From contig CAZULM010000002.1 of NCBI GenBank assembly GCA_964621185.1, positions 1-64,000 of the forward strand: DNA of 64,000 bases. Direction: 5' to 3'. Positions 54,600 through 61,947 of the stretch are shown here, piece after piece; positions within the stretch are counted from its first letter, which is position 1; the number at the start of each line of letters is the position of its first letter. Both the position numbers and the translations under genes were made by a program. The notes under the pieces are model-generated. The model saw only the letters and a list, made by a program, of their open reading frames with translations, was not told the origin of the DNA and did no database searches. The stretch is from M3007 sp964621185. Lineage in GTDB: Bacteria; Bacteroidota; Bacteroidia; Chitinophagales; Saprospiraceae.

Positions 54600-54658
54600 G
54601 TGCAAGGGAGGGGTTTGGCGGTTAAGGCTGCGTTATTTTCTGGATGGCGGCAAAACAG

Positions 54659-54666
54659 TACTTTTG
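54659..54666 (+). promoter_or_regulatory. -7 promoter element between surE and the LysM gene
   Basis: TACTTTTG matches TAnnTTTG on the plus strand. It would serve the 57-codon frame at 54703 or, with a 270-base leader, the LysM protein gene. Confidence 0.4.
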
Positions 54667-54702
54667 CGCGGGCATTTTTTCCATTTTTGAGCAGGGGCAG
54701 TT

Positions 54703-54876
54703 ATGGATGCAGGCTATTTTCAGGCTTCATTGGGCAAAAAGATTTCGCTTTGTAGCGTTTTTCCAGCCGAATTTTCCGCGAATTCAGATATTTCCCTGAT
54801 AATCAATGCTGGATTTGAAAATTATCGCATAACCTTGCAGGAAATTTTATCGCATATTTTTGCGTTAATCAAGTAA
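54703..54876 (+). CDS. Possible small protein, 57 residues
   Basis: An ATG-started 57-codon frame (begins MDAGYFQASLGKKISL, ends HIFALIK) lies 37 bases below a perfect -7 element, in the 350-base gap between surE and the LysM gene. It has no signal peptide and no recognised domain. It might equally be non-coding leader of the next gene. Confidence 0.25.
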   Translation: MDAGYFQASLGKKISLCSVFPAEFSANSDISLIINAGFENYRITLQEILSHIFALIK

Positions 54877-54938
54877 TTACCATTGAAATCCACCGACCGA
54901 TCAACATTCAAACCCACTCACCAATAAACTTTTTTACC

Positions 54939-56834
54939 ATGAATCGTATCGTTCTTGCCTTTGCTATCACATTTTTGGCCCAAGTGCTTCCTGCCCAGGA
55001 TGTTACTTACGTGGTGTTCAACCGCGACTGCATGAGCCAACTGGTGTATCGCTATGCCTATCCCAACGTAAAAGGGGAAGACCCGGTATATGCTTATTCT
55101 ATTCAGCCAAATGTGCTGGAAAACTATGTTTTCATCGCTAAAGGTTCGGGGCACTACTCCCCAACCATGCCTGCCGGCGCGGTCACTTGCCGCAACCTGG
55201 AGCTGAGCGACGGCTTTGTGGCAGCCCTCAACCGGGAAGACAAGCAGATGCTCATCGTGTTCCAGCGCCAGGAAGGCGGCTATTGGCTCATGCCCATAGG
55301 TTCTGCCACCCTTATCGCCCGCAGCGGCCAGAAGTATTGGGTGCGCTCCAAAAACTGCTCCTTTACTTTCGATACCTTGCGGATGGAAAACGACCGCAAC
55401 CTGGCCATCACGGGCTCTGCAACAGCAGTCTATTTCAAAGGCGCAAAACTCCGCAACTGCCTGATGGAGTACGCCTTCCACTGCGAATCCGTCAAAAGCG
55501 GCGGGCTTCGCTCCGACATTGAGATGATCCCTTCCCTGGGCTTCACCTCCGACCAATCGGGAACAAGTATCGCCAAAGCACTGGAAAACCAGATGCAGCT
55601 TTTCCGCGTGAACGGTCAGTACCTCGACAACTTTATCGCCAAAGGATGCCCCGAAGGCGGCAAGATCGAGATATCTACCAACCAGAAACCCGCGCAATAC
55701 GGCTATGACAAAGAATCTTACGGATACTCTGAGGCTGATAAAGAAATTATGTCGATCAAAAGCAACAAGGCCTTGGAGAACAAACCTGCCGAGTACAACT
55801 ACGGCGGGGAAACCGTGACCATCGACTGCCCGGAAAAATTAGGCGACGGCTACCACGTGGTGCAGCGCGGCGACAACCTCCGCGCCATTGCCCGGACTTA
55901 TAAAGTGGACGTGGCCTCGCTCGTGAAATGGAACAAGATCGCCGACCCGAACGTCATTGAGGTCTGCCAAATTATCTGGTACAAAAAGCCTCCGGCCAAT
56001 GCCAACAAGCTGGTGAACGACGCAGCGACCAAACCCGTGCAGCACACGACCCCCGACAATCAGGTGGTTGACCAACGGAAGCTCAAGCAAAAGGCAAATG
56101 AAAAGACCGTGCGCCCCGCCGAATACTATACAGAAGACGACGGCTACGATACCTGGCGCCAAAAGCCCCAGACCTCATCCACAAAAGGCGGCGTAAAACC
56201 CAACCAGTACGGGTACTACGACGAGGTGACGCCAAGGAGCGAACGGCCTTTGATACACACCATAGAAAAAGGCGAATACCTGTACAAACTGGCCAAGATG
56301 TACAATTGCCCCGAAGAGTGCATCCGCCAGGCCAACAACTATCCGGTAAAAGGGGACGTATCCTTCACCATCGGCGAAAAAGTGATCATCCCTGACTGCG
56401 ACTGCTTGAAAACAGGCCGCCTGGCGCAAAAGAACCAGCCTTACGACGACATTGTCACTTCTGCCGCCAGGGAAGAAAAAACGCGCACCGGCAATTTCCT
56501 CGATCCCGTGACCTACAACTACGACGACCCGTATGCCATTACGGAAGGCAAAAAGGATGATGCCAAGAAGCCGGTGGATGAATGGCCCATCGAAGACGAC
56601 AAGGTGACGGCCAGCCTCAACGCCAAAAACACCAAAACCACCGGGAAAGGCAACAGCACCGACCAGCCCAAAGTGCCGCTCTTCAAAGAGCATGTGGCCA
56701 AACAGGGGGATACCCTCCGCTCTATCGCCACAAAATACAAGGTTGACCCGGCAGAATTGGCGCAGGTGAACGGTCTGGGGCTTAACGAGGCGATCATTCC
56801 TGGGAAATGGATATTGATACCGATTCAGGAATAA
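54939..56834 (+). CDS. Secreted protein with three LysM domains
   Basis: A 631-residue protein with signal peptide MNRIVLAFAITFLAQVLPAQ. Residues about 20-270 are an uncharacterised beta-rich domain. Three LysM peptidoglycan-binding domains follow: YHVVQRGDNLRAIARTYKVD (about 305), IHTIEKGEYLYKLAKMYNC (about 440) and KEHVAKQGDTLRSIATKYK (about 585), separated by charged linkers rich in NYDDPY-type repeats. It probably binds cell wall in the periplasm. A terminator hairpin follows the stop. Confidence 0.87.
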   Translation: MNRIVLAFAITFLAQVLPAQDVTYVVFNRDCMSQLVYRYAYPNVKGEDPVYAYSIQPNVLENYVFIAKGSGHYSPTMPAGAVTCRNLELSDGFVAALNREDKQMLIVFQRQEGGYWLMPIGSATLIARSGQKYWVRSKNCSFTFDTLRMENDRNLAITGSATAVYFKGAKLRNCLMEYAFHCESVKSGGLRSDIEMIPSLGFTSDQSGTSIAKALENQMQLFRVNGQYLDNFIAKGCPEGGKIEISTNQKPAQYGYDKESYGYSEADKEIMSIKSNKALENKPAEYNYGGETVTIDCPEKLGDGYHVVQRGDNLRAIARTYKVDVASLVKWNKIADPNVIEVCQIIWYKKPPANANKLVNDAATKPVQHTTPDNQVVDQRKLKQKANEKTVRPAEYYTEDDGYDTWRQKPQTSSTKGGVKPNQYGYYDEVTPRSERPLIHTIEKGEYLYKLAKMYNCPEECIRQANNYPVKGDVSFTIGEKVIIPDCDCLKTGRLAQKNQPYDDIVTSAAREEKTRTGNFLDPVTYNYDDPYAITEGKKDDAKKPVDEWPIEDDKVTASLNAKNTKTTGKGNSTDQPKVPLFKEHVAKQGDTLRSIATKYKVDPAELAQVNGLGLNEAIIPGKWILIPIQE

Positions 56835-56855
56835 TTGGGAGGCTAAGGCTATGCT

Positions 56856-56897
56856 CAAATCGGCATCGGAGGAATTCGGTGCCGATTTGTTGTTTTT
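56856..56897 (+). terminator. Intrinsic terminator of the LysM gene
   Basis: CAAATCGGCA (56856-56865) and TGCCGATTTG (56880-56889) form a perfect 10-bp stem, followed by TTGTTTTT. Around it the octamer GGGAGGCT occurs three times (about 56837, 56901 and 56932). Confidence 0.85.
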
Positions 56898-57031
56898 ATT
56901 GGGAGGCTCTTACCTGATGAGCCAACCCCGATGGGAGGCTTGGCATTGGGTCGCGTCGAAAGCGACTTTTATAAAAACACAAATAGTTTAAAGTTTTTTG
57001 CTTTTTTTAAATTGTTGGGTTAGGTTTTTTG

Positions 57032-57039
57032 TACTTTTG
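57032..57039 (+). promoter_or_regulatory. -7 promoter element of the restriction-modification genes
   Basis: TACTTTTG matches TAnnTTTG, 29 bases before the ATG at 57069, in AT-rich DNA. Confidence 0.55.
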
Positions 57040-57068
57040 CCTATTATCCGAAAAAATTACTTAAAAGC

Positions 57069-57947
57069 ATGAACAACATAGATCAATATATTGATAAAAT
57101 TACTCAAGGAGATTGCTTGGAGGTGATGAAAAACTTTCCGGACGAGTGTATTGATATGATTTTATGCGACTTGCCTTACGGCACTACACAAAACAAATGG
57201 GACAGTGTGATTCCCTTGGACGAGCTTTGGGCCGAGTATGAACGCATAATTAAAGAAAACGGCGCGATTGTTCTGACGGCACAGGGGCTGTTTACGGCTA
57301 AGCTAGTTTTGAGTAATGAAAAATTGTTCAAGTACAAGATTGTTTGGATAAAATCCAAACCGACCAATTTTTTGAATGCAAAAATTCAGCCATTGAGAAA
57401 GCATGAAGATATTTGTGTTTTTTACAAGAAGCAGCCCACCTATAACCCTCAGATGATCAATGGCGAACCCTATGATAAAGGCGTAAGAAAAGACCAATTC
57501 TCTGGAAGTTATGGAGATTTCAAGCCCCGCCATGTCAAAAGTAACGGCGAGCGATACCCAAACGACGTAGTATTTTATGAATCGACAAATGCTTCAGAGC
57601 AAGCCGATTTTATTTATTGCAAGACAGCCGAAAGCGAAGGCAAGGTATTGCACCCGACCCAAAAGCCCGTTGAGCTTGGGCGGTATTTAATAAAGACATA
57701 TACAAATGAAGGTGATGTTGTTTTGGACAACACCTGCGGAAGCGGAAGCTTTTTAGTTGCGGCAGCCTTGGAGAACCGTCGTTTTATCGGTATAGAAAAA
57801 AACGAGGGTGTATTACTGCACAAAAGAGACCCTATTGACTACGTTCAGATCAGTAATGAACGAATAAAAGAGGCAAAAAAGCAATACTCCAATGTTCAAG
57901 CACAACCGACGCTTTTTTCAGAACCAACGCTAAATGAACAAGTTTAA
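57069..57947 (+). CDS. Beta-class DNA (N6-adenine/N4-cytosine) methyltransferase
   Basis: A 292-residue site-specific methyltransferase. The catalytic motif IV DLPY is at 34-37, followed by GTTQNKWD; the SAM-binding motif (TCGSGSF) comes late, at about 225-231, after HPTQKPVELGRYLIK. This order (IV before I) defines the beta class. It overlaps the next gene by 14 bases. The base composition is clearly AT-richer by eye than the LysM gene before it, suggesting horizontal gain. Confidence 0.92.
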   Translation: MNNIDQYIDKITQGDCLEVMKNFPDECIDMILCDLPYGTTQNKWDSVIPLDELWAEYERIIKENGAIVLTAQGLFTAKLVLSNEKLFKYKIVWIKSKPTNFLNAKIQPLRKHEDICVFYKKQPTYNPQMINGEPYDKGVRKDQFSGSYGDFKPRHVKSNGERYPNDVVFYESTNASEQADFIYCKTAESEGKVLHPTQKPVELGRYLIKTYTNEGDVVLDNTCGSGSFLVAAALENRRFIGIEKNEGVLLHKRDPIDYVQISNERIKEAKKQYSNVQAQPTLFSEPTLNEQV

Positions 57948-60840
57948 TGAAAGAGCCTGGGCCGGGCAACTGGTTGCATGGATTCATGAAGCGATAGGGA
58001 AAGGCACAACCGTTTTTCAACACGCAAGCATTGATTTAAGCATTAAAGTAGCATCAGGGAGGACAAAATTTCCTGATGTGCTGTTGTTTACTGACAAGGT
58101 TTCAGGTATTGTTTTTAATGGTTGGGAGTTGAAGTTCCCCGACACCCCAGCCGATGACAGCGAGATGCTATTAAATGCATTGGAGAAGGCAGAATGGCTT
58201 AAATCCGATTCATTAGTAACTTGGAACGGAGCAGAGGCAATAATATGGAAAATAACCGATGGCGTTTATCGGTTAGAAAACCTGGAAAGGCTGAAAACCT
58301 ATCCGAGAGAAAAGGGTATTGCGACCCGAAATGATTTGGCCGACCCAAGTAACTATCTCAAACACGAGCTATCTCTCAAGAATAGGCTTTTCGATATTTT
58401 ACACGATCTGCAACAGCTCTACCATGACGGCGAGATCAAGGAAGCAATAAATATCTCCGGCGAGACCATTTCTGTGATCAAAGAGACCGCCAAATTTCTG
58501 GTCCCTTTATTTAAGCAGCAGATTATTGATTTGAAAGGCGAAAATTCAGAATTTCGCAACCAGTTCAACCTATGGAAAATTAACGAAAGCTCTACGCTGA
58601 AAATCCTTTCCACTTCCTCGCGAAGAGTGGAAAACATTGAGCCGGAGGAGATTTTAGCCAAGTTCACTTGCTACAAATTAATTGCTAAGGTTATTTTCTA
58701 TCGTACTCTTGCCGAAAATTTAGGCGGGAAGGTTCCACGGTTAACATTGACGGGAAACAAAGAAGTCAAAAAGCAACTAAATGCCTATTTCAGGCAGGTC
58801 AAAAAAATTGATTACCAGGCAGTATTTGAATCAGATTTTACGGACGAAATTGAATTGAATGACTCTTGTGAAAAGGTTATTTGTCAATTTGTGGATTCAA
58901 TTAGCGCCTTTGATTTCAAAAGACTACCGAGCAACGTTATCAGCAATATCCTTGAAAACCTTGTGCCAAATGAAGAGAAGCAAAAATTTGGGCAGTATTT
59001 TACACCAGAGTCATTAGCGTACCTTGTAGCTTTTTCCGCCATAAAGAACCGGAACTTTGTCGTAATTGACCCAACTTCTGGGACCGGAACCTTTCTAAAC
59101 GCCTTTTATCAAATTATCAGCTATTTGGGCAAGAAAAACCACCAAGAACTGCTGAGCCAAATATGGGGCAACGACATTTCGCATTTCCCAGCCGTTTTAT
59201 CCGTTATCAACCTTTACAAACAAAAGGTAGATGACATTGCCAATTTCCCAAGGGTAACTAGGAAAGATTATTTCCAATTAAAACCGAAACAGACCATACA
59301 AATACCTGATAACAAAGGCACTGGGGAATTTAATCAAGTCGAGATTCCACAATTCGATGCAATTGTTTCCAATTTCCCATTTATACAACAAGAGGATATC
59401 CCGAATTCCCTTTTGACTGCGCAATTCAAAAGGGAATTTGAGCAAACACAAGAAGCCTTTTTAGAGGGGTCACATTTTAAAATTAACGAGAGATCAGACT
59501 ATTATATCTACTGTTTTTACAACTCCCTGAAATTCCTGAAACCAGCAGGTTACTTATCTGCCATTACATCAAACGCTTGGTTGGGCAAGAATTACGGTGG
59601 ACAATTTAAGCGGTTTTTGCTCGATAATTTTTCAATAAGATATATTATCCGATCCAACGCTGAACATTGGTTTAAAAATTCTCAAGCCAGTACGGTGTTC
59701 GTCACAGTTCAGCGAGGGAAAAGCGAGGCGCCCACCCGATTTGTCACTTTGAACTTTAAGCTGGAAGAAAAATTGACAGGCAATACCAAACAGGATTTAC
59801 AATTCATTGAAGACTTTTATACTCAGATTGACAACTGTGAACTCCTTACAGGGCAAAATTGGCAGATGGACACACAGTATCCAACTGTTTTTTCAGCGGG
59901 AAATAATCTGGCAAAAGTAAGTATCGTTTCGCGCAATATCCTGCTGCAATCACTTGAAAATCAAAATAATTGGTCAATATACTTTACTGCAACTAACCCT
60001 CTTTCGATTTTTGAACACCTGTTGATTAGCCCACAGGGAACTGTATTTTCAAACGGCAGAGGCACCCGTACAGGGCAAGACGAGATGCATATTTTGACTA
60101 AAAAAGAGGTCGGAGACTTGAATATTGAAGCTGATTTTTTGTACCCAGTTTTACAGTCAAGCAGACATGTCAAAAGTATTCTGTACGCTAAGACTCCAGA
60201 CACTTTTCTCTTTATTTGCGACAAGTCAGAATCTGAACTACAGAAAAAATATCACAATGCGTTTAAATGGATAAAAAAATGGGAAAACGCCAGGAATAAA
60301 ACAGGTGTTCTTCTCCCAAAAGTCTTCAAAAAAAGGCAACCTTATTGGTACAGCTTGAAGGCCGAGCGACCCGCTAATGTTTTTATATCGCTCAACCCTG
60401 ACAAGAAGTTGTTTTTTAGCTACAGCCCTACCCCAATTTATCTCAATCAAAGGCTGGTTGCCATTCGGACGAAAGAAGAAGATGGCATGATAATAACGGC
60501 ATTATTAAATGCTGTTGTTTCGCTTTTGATTGTTGAGCTAAATGGCGTTTCTCGCAACCTTGGTGCTTTAGACTTGAATGCGGATTTTTTCAAGACTAAA
60601 ATGAAAATTTTAGACCCTAACTTACTTACTAAGGAGGCAAAAGAAGAAATTTTGAAAAAGTTTGCCTCTTTAAGTTCTCGACCGATTGAAAACTATGATA
60701 AAGAATTCAAAAAGCATGACAGAATATCATTTGACCAAGCTGTGCTGAAATCTTTCAAAATTGATATTGGTGTCTTGCCCAACCTGTACGCACTTTTAAT
60801 TGAGACTATCAACAATCGCGTTAATATAAAGAATCGATAG
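57934..60840 (+). CDS. PD-(D/E)xK nuclease-N6 adenine methyltransferase fusion (type IIG-like)
   Basis: A 968-residue protein. The N-terminus looks like a PD-(D/E)xK endonuclease: E19, FPDVLLF with P47-D48, and WELKF with E65 and K67. A helical linker follows. The methyltransferase core has FGQYFTPESLAYLV (motif X-like), VIDPTSGTGTFL (motif I, about 381-387) and SNFPF at 479-483, an unusual NFPF in place of NPPY/F. The last third (about 600-960) is probably target recognition, as in TaqI/Eco57I-like enzymes. It would cut DNA that lacks its modification; the overlapping beta-class methyltransferase may protect the other strand or half-site. Confidence 0.8.
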   Translation: MNKFNERAWAGQLVAWIHEAIGKGTTVFQHASIDLSIKVASGRTKFPDVLLFTDKVSGIVFNGWELKFPDTPADDSEMLLNALEKAEWLKSDSLVTWNGAEAIIWKITDGVYRLENLERLKTYPREKGIATRNDLADPSNYLKHELSLKNRLFDILHDLQQLYHDGEIKEAINISGETISVIKETAKFLVPLFKQQIIDLKGENSEFRNQFNLWKINESSTLKILSTSSRRVENIEPEEILAKFTCYKLIAKVIFYRTLAENLGGKVPRLTLTGNKEVKKQLNAYFRQVKKIDYQAVFESDFTDEIELNDSCEKVICQFVDSISAFDFKRLPSNVISNILENLVPNEEKQKFGQYFTPESLAYLVAFSAIKNRNFVVIDPTSGTGTFLNAFYQIISYLGKKNHQELLSQIWGNDISHFPAVLSVINLYKQKVDDIANFPRVTRKDYFQLKPKQTIQIPDNKGTGEFNQVEIPQFDAIVSNFPFIQQEDIPNSLLTAQFKREFEQTQEAFLEGSHFKINERSDYYIYCFYNSLKFLKPAGYLSAITSNAWLGKNYGGQFKRFLLDNFSIRYIIRSNAEHWFKNSQASTVFVTVQRGKSEAPTRFVTLNFKLEEKLTGNTKQDLQFIEDFYTQIDNCELLTGQNWQMDTQYPTVFSAGNNLAKVSIVSRNILLQSLENQNNWSIYFTATNPLSIFEHLLISPQGTVFSNGRGTRTGQDEMHILTKKEVGDLNIEADFLYPVLQSSRHVKSILYAKTPDTFLFICDKSESELQKKYHNAFKWIKKWENARNKTGVLLPKVFKKRQPYWYSLKAERPANVFISLNPDKKLFFSYSPTPIYLNQRLVAIRTKEEDGMIITALLNAVVSLLIVELNGVSRNLGALDLNADFFKTKMKILDPNLLTKEAKEEILKKFASLSSRPIENYDKEFKKHDRISFDQAVLKSFKIDIGVLPNLYALLIETINNRVNIKNR

Positions 60841-61102
60841 CCAAATAGGCTACCCCTCGCCCACAGGCAACTAATCCCCCGCATTCAACGCCATTTTATC
60901 CACTTTTACGGCTGTATTGATGTGATACCGTCTGCTTTTCCTGGGCGCTCCTTGCTGGGCTTGCCACAGGGAGTCTGTCTGACGCTTTTACGAAATAAAA
61001 ACCTGTTCGTTCTTCAAAGCCGGCCCTTTGGCCAAGGCACAATAATTAAGTAGGCAGCGCCTTTTCAAAGCGAATATACCAAAATCCTACCGCAACGTTT
61101 TA

Positions 61103-61110
61103 TACTTTTG
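61103..61110 (+). promoter_or_regulatory. -7 promoter element of the DUF4159 gene
   Basis: TACTTTTG matches TAnnTTTG, 28 bases before the ATG at 61139. The rest of 60841-61102 holds nothing I recognise. Confidence 0.55.
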
Positions 61111-61138
61111 TGCCCCGCTCATTATAACACCACTTCAC

Positions 61139-61792
61139 ATGCGTGTCTTGATCCTCTCTTTGTCCTACCTTGTAGCCACAGCTTTTTCTGCTTCAGCTCC
61201 CCAACCCACCCTCAAATTCGCCCTCCTCAAATACAGCGGCGGCGGCGACTGGTACAACGACGTTAACTCGCTGAAAAACTTAGCCAAGTTCTGCAACGAC
61301 AACCTGCGCACCAACATCGACCTGGAATACGCCACCGTGGAGCCGGGCAGTGCTGAGATTTTCAACTACCCCATCGTGTACGCCACCGGCCACGGCAACA
61401 TGCTCTTCAACGACCTCGAGGCCCGCAATATGCGCGCCTACCTAGAAGCCGGCGGCTTTCTGATCCTCAACGACGACTATGGCCTCGACCCCTTCGTGCG
61501 GCCGACCATGAAAAAAGTGTTCCCCGAACTGGAGTTCGTCGAACTGCCTTTTGCCCACCCCATTTACCACCAAAAATACAATTTCAACAACGGGGTGCCG
61601 AAAATCCACGAGCACGACGGCAAGGCAGCCCAGGGCTTCGGCCTGCTCTGGCAAGGCCGCTTGGTGTGCTACTACAACTACGAAACCGACCTCGGCGACG
61701 GCTGGGACGACGTGCACAACGACCCCCAAGAACTGCGCGTAAAAGCCCTGCAAATGGGGGCTAACATCGTGCAGTTCGCTTTCGGGCAGTAA
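61139..61792 (+). CDS. DUF4159 domain secreted protein
   Basis: A 217-residue protein with signal peptide MRVLILSLSYLVATAFSASA. The DUF4159 (ThuA/GATase-like) body is seen in LLKYSGGGDWYNDVNSLKNL, YPIVYATGHGNMLFNDLEAR and AGGFLILNDDYGLDPFVRP. Its biochemical role is unknown. It has its own promoter and lies just before the M4 peptidase. Confidence 0.88.
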   Translation: MRVLILSLSYLVATAFSASAPQPTLKFALLKYSGGGDWYNDVNSLKNLAKFCNDNLRTNIDLEYATVEPGSAEIFNYPIVYATGHGNMLFNDLEARNMRAYLEAGGFLILNDDYGLDPFVRPTMKKVFPELEFVELPFAHPIYHQKYNFNNGVPKIHEHDGKAAQGFGLLWQGRLVCYYNYETDLGDGWDDVHNDPQELRVKALQMGANIVQFAFGQ

Positions 61793-61947
61793 AGGCATGG
61801 CAGCTCCTAGCACTAATACTCAACGTAAAGTGGTTTTCACCTGGCCGAAAGGCAAATCCTTCAAAATCAATCCAATCCATCCACCAATCCAACAAATCCC
61901 AAAAATCCTGGTTATCTTTTTGTTTTACCACCTAAACTGATTGTACC

